NCBI GenBank assembly: GCA_905197585.1
Contig: CAJJZO010000016.1
Span: forward strand, 1-17,495
Length of the DNA stretch: 17,495 bases
DNA from: an uncultured Collinsella sp.
GTDB taxonomy: Bacteria; Actinomycetota; Coriobacteriia; Coriobacteriales; Coriobacteriaceae
Reading direction: 5' to 3'
Shown here: positions 1 through 8,587 of the stretch, piece by piece
Numbering within the stretch: the first letter of the stretch is position 1
How the letters are laid out: every line of letters starts with the position of its first letter
The notes under the pieces: model-generated
Database searches by the model: none
What the model saw: only the letters and a program-made list of their open reading frames with translations
Told to the model about the DNA's origin: nothing
Translations under genes and position numbers: made by a program

Positions 1-1542
1 GGCGCCGGGGACCTCGGCAACGATGCGGCCGGAGATGCGGGCAAGGACGTCGTAGGGCAGTTTGGCGCAGTCGGCTGTCATAGCGTCGCTGGACTCGACG
101 GCGCGCAGGATGATCGGGCGCTGGTAGGTACGCTCGTCGCCCATAACGCCAACGGACTTAATGTCGGGCAGGACCGCGAAATACTGCCAGCAGCTGTGCT
201 CGGAGTTGCGCTCGCCGGTCTGCTCAAACAGACGCTGGTTGTAGGCGTCGAGCTCCTCGCGCACGATGGCGTCGGCGTTCTTGAGGATCTCGAGCTTCTC
301 CTTGTCGACCGCACCGATGATGCGGATGGCAAGACCCGGGCCCGGGAAAGGCTGACGGAACACGATGTGACCCGGCAGGCCCAGCGCCAGACCAAGCGCA
401 CGGACCTCGTCCTTAAAGAAGTGGTCGAGCGGCTCAATGAGGTCGAAGTGCACGCCCTCGGGGAACGGGATCAGGTTGTGATGGCTCTTTATGGTGGCCG
501 TCTTGCCGCCCGTCTTGCGAGCGCCGGACTCGATGATGTCGGGGTAGATGGTGCCCTGAGCCAGGTACTTCACGGGTTTACCATCGGTCTCAAGCTGCTG
601 AGCAACCGCGAAGAACTCTTTCCAGAACTGCGTGCCGATGATGCGGCGCTTCTCCTCGGGCTCGGTCACGCCGGCCAGAAGCTCGGCATAACGGTCCTCG
701 GCGTGGACGTGGATAAAGTCGACGTCAAACTGCTTGGTGAAGACCTCCTCCACCTGCTCGGGCTCGCCCTTGCGCAGCAGGCCGTGGTTGATGAACACGC
801 AGGTCATCTGCTTGCCCACGGCGCGAGCGCCCAGCGCGGCCACGACGGAGGAGTCGACGCCACCGGACAGGGCCAGAATCACGCGGTCGTCGCCGACCTT
901 CTCGCGGAACTCGGCCGTCATGGTCTCGGCCAGGTTGTCCATGCTCCAGTTGGGCTCCAGGCCGCAGATCTCAAACAGAAAGTTGCTTAGCAGCTGCTGA
1001 CCGTACTCGGAATGCTTGACCTCGGGGTGGAACTGCGTGGTGAAGATCTTGCGCTCAACGCACTCCATGGCGGCAACCGGGCACACGTCGGTGCTGGCGG
1101 TAACGGTAAAGCCCTCGGGCACCTCGGAAACGGCGTCGCGGTGGCTCATCCACACGGTCTGCTCCATGGGCGTGGAGTTAAAGAGCTTGGCACCAGCCGT
1201 GCGCGTGATGGTGGCGCGGCCATACTCGCCCACCTCGGAGTGGCCGACCTTGCCGCCGAGCGTTACGGCTGTGATCTGATGGCCGTAGCAAAAGCCCAGG
1301 ACGGGAAGGCCCAGGTCAAAGATGGCAGGATCGATGGACGGAGCGTCCTCGGCATACACGGAGGCCGGGCCGCCGGAAAGGATGAGCGCAGAGGCGTTCA
1401 TCTCGCGAATCTCGTCGGCCGAGATGTCGCAGGGAACGATCTCGGAATACACGTTGAGGTCGCGGACGCGACGGGCAATGAGCTGACCGTACTGCGCACC
1501 AAAGTCGAGTACGAGGACCTTTGCGGAAGCATTTTGATCCAT
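1..1542 (-). CDS. guaA: GMP synthase (glutamine-hydrolysing), C-terminus cut by window edge
   Basis: It converts XMP, glutamine and ATP to GMP, the last step of guanine nucleotide synthesis, in the cytoplasm. The reading frame is open from ATG 1542 to the left edge (514 codons). The N-terminal class I glutamine amidotransferase domain shows VLDFGAQYGQLIARR near residue 10 and the nucleophile motif GFCYGHQ with Cys85. The ATP pyrophosphatase loop ALSGGVDSSV lies near residue 225, and the dimerisation domain carries FRQPFPGPGLAIRIIG. The last visible residues, VAEVPGA, lie about 17 residues before the usual family end, so only the extreme C-terminus is missing. ATG 1542 is preceded by GAGGGGG at good spacing. 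The gene diverges from the asparaginase gene. Identity is secure. Confidence 0.97.
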   Translation of the reverse strand, partial: MDQNASAKVLVLDFGAQYGQLIARRVRDLNVYSEIVPCDISADEIREMNASALILSGGPASVYAEDAPSIDPAIFDLGLPVLGFCYGHQITAVTLGGKVGHSEVGEYGRATITRTAGAKLFNSTPMEQTVWMSHRDAVSEVPEGFTVTASTDVCPVAAMECVERKIFTTQFHPEVKHSEYGQQLLSNFLFEICGLEPNWSMDNLAETMTAEFREKVGDDRVILALSGGVDSSVVAALGARAVGKQMTCVFINHGLLRKGEPEQVEEVFTKQFDVDFIHVHAEDRYAELLAGVTEPEEKRRIIGTQFWKEFFAVAQQLETDGKPVKYLAQGTIYPDIIESGARKTGGKTATIKSHHNLIPFPEGVHFDLIEPLDHFFKDEVRALGLALGLPGHIVFRQPFPGPGLAIRIIGAVDKEKLEILKNADAIVREELDAYNQRLFEQTGERNSEHSCWQYFAVLPDIKSVGVMGDERTYQRPIILRAVESSDAMTADCAKLPYDVLARISGRIVAEVPGA

Positions 1543-1559
1543 GGTATCCCCCTCTTGTT

Positions 1560-1580
1560 GGCGGGGAGCCGGTGCCCGCC
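1560..1580 (-). promoter_or_regulatory. GC-rich hairpin in the guaA leader
   Basis: GGCGGG (1560-1565) can pair with CCCGCC (1575-1580) around a 9-nt loop, just upstream of the guaA ribosome-binding site. It might affect translation or be incidental in GC-rich DNA. I see no conserved purine riboswitch core around it. Confidence 0.25.
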
Positions 1581-1731
1581 CGCGCGAATGAACGAAAATA
1601 TCTTTCATAGTGTACACGTTATATGGGGTTTCTCGTCCCTCGCAGCCATCAGCGCACGGCAAACGCACGACCTGCACCCTTTTTTGGTGGCGATTGAAAT
1701 GTTACTAAACGTCACGGATGATGTAATACGT

Positions 1732-1759
1732 TTGAACATTGGACGCCCTGTGCCACAAT
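1732..1759 (+). promoter_or_regulatory. Possible sigma-70-type promoter for the asparaginase gene
   Basis: TTGAAC (1732-1737) and CACAAT (1754-1759) are separated by 16 bases. The first resembles a -35 box well, the second a -10 box only moderately. Transcription would start near 1766 and give a leader of about 45 nt before ATG 1811. This is prediction from sequence only. Confidence 0.3.
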
Positions 1760-1810
1760 ACTGCCGAACGACTCCGCCTCTGCGGCGGCAAATACGATAG
1801 GAATACCAGC

Positions 1811-2824
1811 ATGAAGCGCATCCTTCTCATCGCCACGGGCGGCACCATCGCATCAACCGAGGACGGCAACGGCCTCTCCCCCGCCCTGACCGGTGAGGAG
1901 CTCGCCCAGAGCGTCCCCGAGATCTCGGGCCTCTGCGAGCTCGACGTCGTGCAGCCCATGAACATCGACAGCACCAATATGCGCCCCAGTGACTGGATGC
2001 AGATCCGCGATGTCATCGTCGAGGGTTATGCCGACCACGACGGCTTCGTGATTCTACACGGCACCGACACCATGAGCTACACCGCGGCGGCGCTTTCCTA
2101 CCTGATTCAAGACAGCCCCAAGCCCATCGTGCTCACCGGCTCGCAAAAGCCCATGGGCAACCCCTTTACTGATGCCAAGCTCAATCTGTACCAGAGCCTG
2201 CTCTATGCGCTCGATGAGCATTCGCACGACGTCTCTATCGTGTTTGGCGGCGTCGCCATTGCCGGTACGCGCGCCCGCAAGCAGCGCACCATGAGCTTTA
2301 ACGCGTTCATTAGCGTCAACTATCCGCCCATTGCCTACATCCGCAACGACCGCATCGTGCGCAACGGGCTCCACGGCACTCATCAGAATGAGAGCCCGGT
2401 TCGTTTCTACGACAGCATCGACCCGCGCGTGTTTGTCCTTAAGCTGACGCCCGGCGTAAACCCGGGTATCCTTGACGCCCTTGCCGATAGCTACGACGCC
2501 GTGATTCTGGAGACCTTTGGCATTGGCGGTATCCCCGAGTTTGGCGAGTCCGGCGAGTCATTCCAAGAGGCAATTTTCCGCTGGGTCAATTCGGGTCGCA
2601 CCGTCGTTATGACCACACAGGTCCCCGAGGAGGGCCTCGATTTGGGTGTTTATGAGGTCGGCCGTGCCTACGCCGACCATCCGGGCATTCTACGCGGCGA
2701 CGATATGACAACCGAGACGCTCGTGGCCAAAACCATGTGGGCACTCGGCCAGTCACGTGATGCGGCAGAGATTCAACGCCTGTTCTACAGCCAAGTCAAT
2801 CACGACCGTATCCCGATGGTGTAA
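1811..2824 (+). CDS. L-asparaginase, cytoplasmic (AnsA-like)
   Basis: It hydrolyses asparagine to aspartate and ammonia. The 337-aa protein starts MKRILLIATGGTIAS, with the first catalytic threonine motif GGTIAS at residues 11-15. The second signature, ILHGTDTM, lies at residues 81-88, and IVLTGSQKPMG follows near residue 106. Length and motifs fit the asparaginase/glutaminase family. There is no signal peptide, so a cytoplasmic role is likely, but substrate preference between asparagine and glutamine cannot be read from sequence. The frame stays open upstream to 1739, but the family motif begins right at ATG 1811, which has a weak TAGGA upstream. It stands alone, divergent from guaA and convergent with the XRE gene 22 bp downstream. 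Confidence 0.93.
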   Translation: MKRILLIATGGTIASTEDGNGLSPALTGEELAQSVPEISGLCELDVVQPMNIDSTNMRPSDWMQIRDVIVEGYADHDGFVILHGTDTMSYTAAALSYLIQDSPKPIVLTGSQKPMGNPFTDAKLNLYQSLLYALDEHSHDVSIVFGGVAIAGTRARKQRTMSFNAFISVNYPPIAYIRNDRIVRNGLHGTHQNESPVRFYDSIDPRVFVLKLTPGVNPGILDALADSYDAVILETFGIGGIPEFGESGESFQEAIFRWVNSGRTVVMTTQVPEEGLDLGVYEVGRAYADHPGILRGDDMTTETLVAKTMWALGQSRDAAEIQRLFYSQVNHDRIPMV

Positions 2825-2846
2825 TTCAGTTTTCGACGGGTATCCC

Positions 2847-3065
2847 CTATTCGATGCCCTCGAGAAGCTCCGATACCGTCATGCCAAGCGCGGGCGCGAT
2901 CTTAAATAAAACCTTGAGCGTGAAATTTGCCGTCCCATCTTCGATTCGGTCGAGGTAGGGTCGGCTGATTCCTGTTGCCACGCAAAAATCGACCTTGGAG
3001 ATACCAAGGGCCTTGCGCGTCCGCTCAACTCGCTCGCCAAGAATCTGTTTCGCATGCTCATTCAT
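2847..3065 (-). CDS. Small XRE-family helix-turn-helix regulator
   Basis: This 72-aa protein is essentially one Cro/C1-type DNA-binding domain. The first helix region is GERVERTRKALGISKVDF, followed by the HTH core ATGISRPYLDRIEDGTANFTLKVL and the closing ALGMTVSELLEG. It has no sensor or oligomerisation domain. ATG 3065 gives a clean domain start, though it lacks a strong ribosome-binding site. A TTG at 3089 would add eight residues and is the alternative. The gene diverges from the 129-aa gene at 3142 across a perfect palindrome, so it probably represses both genes, itself included. The target is inferred from position, not shown. It could also be an antitoxin-type regulator, but no classic toxin partner is recognised. 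Confidence 0.85.
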   Translation of the reverse strand: MNEHAKQILGERVERTRKALGISKVDFCVATGISRPYLDRIEDGTANFTLKVLFKIAPALGMTVSELLEGIE

Positions 3066-3093
3066 GCAGACGAGTTTGAAATGGAGCAAAACA

Positions 3094-3119
3094 AAAACGT
3101 AAACTATAGTTTACGTTTT
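3094..3119. promoter_or_regulatory. Perfect 26-bp palindrome, probable operator overlapping divergent promoters
   Basis: AAAACGTAAACTA (3094-3106) is followed directly by its exact reverse complement, TAGTTTACGTTTT (3107-3119). The centre reads ACTATAGT and so gives a -10-like TATAGT on both strands (3105-3110 and its mirror). It lies between the XRE gene and the 129-aa gene. Neither side has a good -35 box. A dimeric XRE protein binding here would block both promoters. The symmetry is seen directly; the binding is inferred. Confidence 0.75.
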
Positions 3120-3141
3120 GCCGAATATACAGGAGTTTTCT

Positions 3142-3531
3142 ATGTCGGCTTGCTCAATTTGCATGCGTCAGAAATCACGCTGCTCAGACGGCGCGCAGCC
3201 CAAGCTTGTCGTCGTTGAGGCCGAATGCCTTTCCCCGGACGAACGCACAGCCTTTACGCTGCTATCGAGCCGTGTTGCGACCGCACTGCTCCCCGACCCG
3301 GCGAGAGGCGAGCTCGCCGCTCAATGCCGAACGCACGGCTGCGCCCTTGACCAGGCCGTAGTAATAGCAACCAGCCAGCGTGGCCTGCCCCTCCTTTTAG
3401 AAGCCGGTATCGCGCTCTGCCTTCGCGGCGCCGGATACGAAAACGAGGCCGCCGCCGATGTGGTCTTTAAACCACGATCGAGCGGCGGCCTCGCAGCAGC
3501 CATTGAATATGCGTGCAGGCTCGTTGCCTAA
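3142..3531 (+). CDS. 129-aa cysteine-rich protein with degenerate HAD-like C-terminal part
   Basis: I do not recognise this gene with confidence. ATG 3142 has CAGGAG at good spacing; the frame extends upstream to a TTG at 3118, but that lies in the palindrome and is not the likely start. The N-terminus MSACSICMRQKSRC has Cys4, Cys7 and Cys14, and a second group, QCRTHGC, occurs near residue 62; together they could bind a metal. The last 60 residues (VVIATSQRGLPLLLEAG, then AAADVVFKPRSSGGLAAAIEYA) resemble the end of Cof-type HAD phosphatases, but the GD..ND catalytic motif is replaced by ATSQRG and the nucleophile DxD domain is missing. It is unlikely to be an active HAD enzyme. It diverges from the XRE gene and converges with the DUF1648 gene 9 bp away. 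Confidence 0.7.
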   Translation: MSACSICMRQKSRCSDGAQPKLVVVEAECLSPDERTAFTLLSSRVATALLPDPARGELAAQCRTHGCALDQAVVIATSQRGLPLLLEAGIALCLRGAGYENEAAADVVFKPRSSGGLAAAIEYACRLVA

Positions 3532-3540
3532 AAGGACAAG

Positions 3541-3924
3541 CTAGAAACCAAAGCCAAAGCCCGTTCCGGTAATCGCCGAATACATAAAGTAGACGTTGAT
3601 CACGTTGAGGAACACACCCGTGATGCAACCGTTGCGCAGGTAGCGCTCGCACACGATGCGCGCCATGGCGGCGGAATCCTCATTGTTCTTTGCCTGGCGT
3701 CCCGCCGTAAAGTACGTCGCCACGCTCAACAGCAGGTTGAGCACCGGAAGTGCCAGCAGCTCGTAGCTCTTGCCCCAGCGCGTCACCTCGCCGGCGGCAT
3801 TAAACTTCGTTGCCACCTCGGGACCAATGTTGGGGATAACACACGCTGCGACCACCAGCGGAAGCACTGCAAGTACCAGCAGCGCGATGCCCATGTAGCC
3901 GGCTTTTTTGCCATATTTAAACAT
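3541..3924 (-). CDS. DUF1648-type small membrane protein
   Basis: This 127-aa protein has a hydrophobic helix at about residues 10-32 (MGIALLVLAVLPLVVAACV). A DUF1648-like stretch with NAAGEVTRWGKSYELLALPVLNLLL follows at about 43-67, then a further membrane segment near the C-terminus. The domain also occurs at the N-terminus of SdpI-like immunity/signalling proteins, but this protein lacks the rest of SdpI, so no function is claimed. The C-terminus GTGFGFGF is unusual. It sits 11 nt after ychF, and the ychF stop codon TAA is part of its ribosome-binding site (TAAGGA), which indicates co-transcription and coupled translation. Confidence 0.75.
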   Translation of the reverse strand: MFKYGKKAGYMGIALLVLAVLPLVVAACVIPNIGPEVATKFNAAGEVTRWGKSYELLALPVLNLLLSVATYFTAGRQAKNNEDSAAMARIVCERYLRNGCITGVFLNVINVYFMYSAITGTGFGFGF

Positions 3925-3935
3925 GCGCGTCGTCC

Positions 3936-5012
3936 TTACACGTTAAAGCGGAAGTGCACGACGTCGCCATCAGCCATGACATACTCTTTGCCCTCGATGC
4001 GCAGCTTGCCGGCGGCCTTGGCGCCCTGCTCGCCGCCGAGCTCGATGTAGTCGTCATAGCCAATGACCTCGGCCTTAATAAAGCCGCGCTCAAAGTCGGT
4101 GTGGATGACGCCGGCAGCCTGCGGGGCGGTTGCGCCCCGACGAACCGTCCAGGCCTTGACCTCCATCTCGCCGGCCGTAAAGAACGACTGCAGACCGAGC
4201 AGCTTATAGGCCGCCTGCGCGAGCACGTCCAGACCGGGCTGCTCCAGGCCCAAGCTCTCCAGGTAGTCGGCCGCATCCTCGGGATCGAGCTCGGAAAGCT
4301 CGGCCTCAATCTTGGCGCAGATCGGCAGCGGCTTGACGCCGTCGATGGGCGCCAAGTCCTCGTTGAGCATGTCCTCATCTACGTTGGCCACATACAGGAT
4401 GGGCTTCATGGTGAGCAGGAACAGGCCCTTGGCAGCGGCACGCTCCTCGTCGGTCATCTCCATGGATGCGGCGCGCTTGCCCTCGTTGAGCCAGGCAAGC
4501 AGACGCTTGGCGACCTCGAACTTGGGCATGAGCTCCTTGTCGCGCTTGGCCTCCTTCTCGAGCTTGGGCAGCTGCTTCTCGAGCGTGCCCATATCGGCCA
4601 GGATGAGCTCGGTCATGATGGTGTCGGCATCGCCGGCGGGGTCGACGAACTCGCCCGTGCGGCCCACCTCACGCATGACGTTGGGGTCCTTAAAGTAGCG
4701 CACGACCTCGCAGATGGCGTCGGTCTCGCGGATGTTTGCCAAGAACTGGTTGCCCAGGCCCTCACCCTCGTTAGCGCCCTTCACCAGACCTGCGATGTCG
4801 ACGAACTCGACCGTCGCCGGCACAATGCGACCCGGGTTGACGATGTCGGCGAGCTTTTGCAGGCGGCTATCGGGCACGTCGACGATACCCACGTTGGGAT
4901 CAATCGTGGCAAACGGATAGTTGGCGGCAAGGCCAGTCTTTTTGGTAAGCGCGGTGAACAGCGTCGACTTGCCCACGTTGGGCAGGCCCACGATACCGAT
5001 GGAAAGGGACAC
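3936..5012 (-). CDS. ychF: YchF/OLA1-family redox-linked ATPase (Obg-related P-loop NTPase)
   Basis: YchF is a ribosome-associated P-loop NTPase that prefers ATP over GTP. This 358-aa protein (E. coli YchF has 363) has the P-loop GLPNVGKST at residues 9-17, the G3 motif [18 protein letters not shown] at 71-88, and NVDE at 210-213 in place of the GTP-specific NKxD. That change is the hallmark of the family. A coiled-coil insert occupies about 140-195, and a C-terminal TGS domain ends HFRFNV. The start is GTG 5012 with AAAAGGAG five bases upstream. The frame runs far upstream without a stop, but that part has unlikely composition and crosses a hairpin. It heads a two-gene operon with the DUF1648 gene. 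Confidence 0.96.
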   Translation of the reverse strand: MSLSIGIVGLPNVGKSTLFTALTKKTGLAANYPFATIDPNVGIVDVPDSRLQKLADIVNPGRIVPATVEFVDIAGLVKGANEGEGLGNQFLANIRETDAICEVVRYFKDPNVMREVGRTGEFVDPAGDADTIMTELILADMGTLEKQLPKLEKEAKRDKELMPKFEVAKRLLAWLNEGKRAASMEMTDEERAAAKGLFLLTMKPILYVANVDEDMLNEDLAPIDGVKPLPICAKIEAELSELDPEDAADYLESLGLEQPGLDVLAQAAYKLLGLQSFFTAGEMEVKAWTVRRGATAPQAAGVIHTDFERGFIKAEVIGYDDYIELGGEQGAKAAGKLRIEGKEYVMADGDVVHFRFNV

Positions 5013-5055
5013 GACAGCTCCTTTTAGTACAGGTACTTCAAACCGTATAAGTATA

Positions 5056-5099
5056 GCGCCGCCGCAGCATCCGGGCGAATCCGGACACCGCGGCGGCGC
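5056..5099 (-). terminator. Strong GC hairpin after the GH4 gene, possible terminator
   Basis: GCGCCGCCGC (5056-5065) pairs perfectly with GCGGCGGCGC (5090-5099), and inside it TCCGG (5070-5074) pairs with CCGGA (5081-5085). It lies between the GH4 stop codon and the ychF start. No clean U-run follows on the minus strand (TATACTTATACGG), so termination may be inefficient. That sequence also contains TATACT, a possible ychF -10 box. Confidence 0.55.
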
Positions 5100-5139
5100 A
5101 AATGAAGCAGAGATGTGTGAGGGTTCGAGACAGTAGTCC

Positions 5140-6510
<1,371 letters not shown>

Positions 6511-6580
6511 TCAATCCATCCCCGTACGCGGCCTGCACGGTTTGGAATTGTTACCTAGAAGTGGAGTTTTTTATCTCTAG

Positions 6581-6620
6581 AATCGGCCTTGCGGTGCATA
6601 CCGGCTCTGCAAGGCCGATT
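6581..6620 (-). repeat. Intercistronic hairpin between PTS and GH4 genes
   Basis: AATCGGCCTTGC (6581-6592) and GCAAGGCCGATT (6609-6620) form a perfect 12-bp stem with a 16-nt loop, 18 bases after the PTS stop codon. In the operon transcript it is followed by an A-rich stretch, not a U-run, so it is not a standard terminator. A shorter CTAGA/TCTAG pair (6555-6580) flanks it. It may stabilise or process the mRNA so that the two genes are expressed at different levels. Confidence 0.6.
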
Positions 6621-6638
6621 GTTTCGATGGACGATGGT

Positions 6639-8231
6639 TTACAGAAGACTCTCGAACTTCTCGCGAACCTGCGGGACGGTAAGGCCGATGATGACCTGGA
6701 TTGACTGGCCTTGGACCACCAAGCCATGCGTACCGATCGCCTTGAAGGAAGCCTCGGGTGCAACGGCGCCCTTATCCTTGACGTTAACGCGCAGACGGGT
6801 GGCGCAGTTAGTTACATCGATGACGTTGTCCGTGCCACCGAGTAGATCGAGGATGTTCTCGGCAAGCACCAAGCGCTCATCATCTTTACTCTGGGCGACC
6901 GATTTGCTAGCAGCAGCACCGCCCTGCTTTTGCTTGTAGTCGGCCTTGGACTTGAGCTCGACCTCAACATCGTCATCCTCGCGACCGGGGGTCTTAAAGT
7001 CGAACTTGACGATCAGGAAGCGGAAGACCACGACCCAAAGAGCGGTAAAGCACACACCGACAAGGATGGAGATGGCGTACTGCAGACCGTGTGCGGCCCA
7101 AAGGGGCAGCCAGTCCCACGAGAGCATCGAGATGATGCCGCCGTCGAAGATACCCACGACGCCAAGGAGGTTTTGAGCCATGCAGCCGAGCGCTCCGAGC
7201 ACGCAGTGGACGACGAACAGGCCGGGCGCGATGAACAGGAAGGTGAAGTCAAGCGGCTCGGTAATACCACAAAGCATAGCGGTAAGGGTGACCGGGATCA
7301 GCAGAGCCTTGACGCGCTGCTTGCGCTCGGGTTTGGCGGTCATATAAAACGCAATGGCGACGCCAAGCGAGCCGAAGACTTTAGTCCAACCAGGGCAGGT
7401 ATAGGCAGCCCAGGGTGCGGCATCCTTAAGAGCAATGCTCGGATCGGCAGCCAGTTGGGGCAGGATGTTGGCCCAAGCAGCAAAGATGCCACCGTTGACC
7501 GCCGCGTTGTCGTAATAGAACGGCGTATAGATAAAGTGGTGCAGGCCTGTAGGGATCAGCACGCGCTCGAAGAAAGCAAAGACGCCCACGCCGAACGTAC
7601 CGGCGGAAAGGATGAATCCCTGGAAGGCGGAGATAGCAGCCTGGACATGCGGCCACACCAGGCAGGCGATAAGAGCGACCGGAACCATAACGAAGAAACC
7701 GATCATATAGATGAACACGGAGCCCGAGAACACGCCCAACCACTCAGGAAGTTCGGTGTCGAAGTACTTGTTGTGAAGCATCGTGGCGATACCTGAAATG
7801 ATAAGCGCGCCCATGATGCCCATATCAAGCGTTTTGATGCTTGCGATAGTGGCAAGACCAGTACCGCTGCCCGCCTCGACAGAGTAGTCGACCCCAAAGA
7901 CAGGGCCCCACTGCCCCAAGATTGTGCTTACAAAGTAGTTGAAGGTAAGGTAGATGGCCAAAGCCTCCATGCAGCAGCGAGCATTCTGCTTGTTCGCGAG
8001 CGAGATTGGCAACGCTACGCAAAACAGCAACGGCATCTGGTTAAAGAGCGTCCAACCACCCTGGAGCAGCACATTCCAGCAATCAAACCAAAGATGGCCC
8101 GCAGTGGCCATCTCGCCAAAGATCGCCTCGGTGGTAAACAACGTACCCAGGCCGACGACGATTCCGGAAAATGCGAAAAGAATTGCAGGCGTGTACATTG
8201 CACCGCCGAAACGTTGTATCTTTTGCATCAT
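6639..8231 (-). CDS. PTS alpha-glucoside transporter, EIICB (GlvC/MalP type)
   Basis: This membrane permease phosphorylates an alpha-glucoside during import and hands it to the GH4 enzyme next door. From ATG 8231 it is 530 aa, close to GlvC/MalP (about 527). The start MMQKIQRFGGAMYTPAILF matches GlvC closely. The EIIC domain (about 1-410) has ten or so hydrophobic segments, HHFIYTPF at 231-238 and the conserved GITEPLDF at 322-329. A charged linker (415-450) leads to EIIB, with the phosphorylated cysteine in NCATRLR (Cys476). There is no EIIA domain, so a separate Crr-like EIIA must come from elsewhere. ATG 8231 has AGAGGGGG about 10 bases upstream; ATG 8255 lacks one, and the frame open to 8372 has unlikely lysine/arginine-rich sequence. 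Confidence 0.94.
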   Translation of the reverse strand: MMQKIQRFGGAMYTPAILFAFSGIVVGLGTLFTTEAIFGEMATAGHLWFDCWNVLLQGGWTLFNQMPLLFCVALPISLANKQNARCCMEALAIYLTFNYFVSTILGQWGPVFGVDYSVEAGSGTGLATIASIKTLDMGIMGALIISGIATMLHNKYFDTELPEWLGVFSGSVFIYMIGFFVMVPVALIACLVWPHVQAAISAFQGFILSAGTFGVGVFAFFERVLIPTGLHHFIYTPFYYDNAAVNGGIFAAWANILPQLAADPSIALKDAAPWAAYTCPGWTKVFGSLGVAIAFYMTAKPERKQRVKALLIPVTLTAMLCGITEPLDFTFLFIAPGLFVVHCVLGALGCMAQNLLGVVGIFDGGIISMLSWDWLPLWAAHGLQYAISILVGVCFTALWVVVFRFLIVKFDFKTPGREDDDVEVELKSKADYKQKQGGAAASKSVAQSKDDERLVLAENILDLLGGTDNVIDVTNCATRLRVNVKDKGAVAPEASFKAIGTHGLVVQGQSIQVIIGLTVPQVREKFESLL

Positions 8232-8375
8232 GACGGGGAATCCCCCTCTCTTCATTCGGAGCGGCTGCGGTTTTGGCTTCACTCGAGACCGCAGACGCGC
8301 CGTTTGCGTGTACCTCGTGCAATAGGACGGGTGGGCCCGCTTCCCCGACTTCTTGCGCTTCTTTTTTATCATATC

Positions 8376-8391
8376 ACTTATCTAGACAAGT
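8376..8391. promoter_or_regulatory. Predicted GntR/UTRA operator, PTS-proximal
   Basis: ACTTATCTAGACAAGT is a 16-bp palindrome with one mismatched pair, centred on CTAG. On the minus strand it lies directly upstream of a TATGAT (8373-8368) that could be the -10 box for the PTS gene. TreR/HutC-type regulators bind short palindromes of this form, and a TreR-like gene is encoded in the cluster. Confidence 0.6.
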
Positions 8392-8506
8392 TAATACGGT
8401 TTCTATGTTCGGTCAGCGGTCGATAATTGGCCGTAAACGGTATAAGTTCAGTATTTTGCCTGCTAAATCTGACATAGCTGATGGCTGCAATTAATATTTC
8501 TATTCA

Positions 8507-8541
8507 ACTTGTCTAGATGTGCTTGTCTATACCTGTAGACA
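8507..8541. promoter_or_regulatory. Predicted double GntR/UTRA operator, dehydrogenase-proximal
   Basis: ACTTGTCTAGA (8507-8517) repeats the left half of the operator consensus perfectly. A second CTTGTCTA (8522-8529) follows 14 bases later. The inverted pair TGTCTA (8524-8529) and TAGACA (8536-8541) makes a further palindrome. The sites overlap the promoter at 8523-8551, as expected for a repressor. Confidence 0.55.
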
Positions 8542-8551
8542 TGCCTATACT
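8523..8551 (+). promoter_or_regulatory. Promoter of the MDR dehydrogenase-gntR operon
   Basis: TTGTCT (8523-8528) and TATACT (8546-8551) are separated by exactly 17 bases. The -10 box matches the consensus at 5 of 6 positions, the -35 box at 4 of 6. Transcription would start near 8558, about 30 nt before ATG 8588. The TGTCTA/TAGACA palindrome fills the spacer. Confidence 0.6.
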
Positions 8552-8587
8552 TCATTACAATATTCACCGCCACGTTAAGGAGTCACC

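Larger units (their letters stand above)
8232..8587. other. Divergent regulatory region between PTS and MDR dehydrogenase genes
   Basis: These 356 bases contain no gene I can support. They are more AT-rich than the flanking genes, especially 8361-8570. They hold three TTGTCTAGACAA-like sites, a promoter for the dehydrogenase gene, and a long leader (about 130 nt) for the PTS gene. In that leader CTGCGGT (8265-8271) can pair with ACCGCAG (8288-8294). Confidence 0.7.

Noticed and set aside
196-990. Long plus-strand frame opposite guaA
   Set aside because: It is antisense to a clear, conserved GMP synthase reading; the composition is the mirror of guaA codons and no ribosome-binding site or family motif is present.
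1543-1810. Purine riboswitch upstream of guaA
   Set aside because: I could not find the three-helix junction core; only a short GC hairpin is visible.
3954-5027. 357-codon plus-strand frame opposite ychF
   Set aside because: It is a shadow of ychF, leucine/valine/glycine/aspartate-rich as expected from the reverse complement of high-GC coding DNA.
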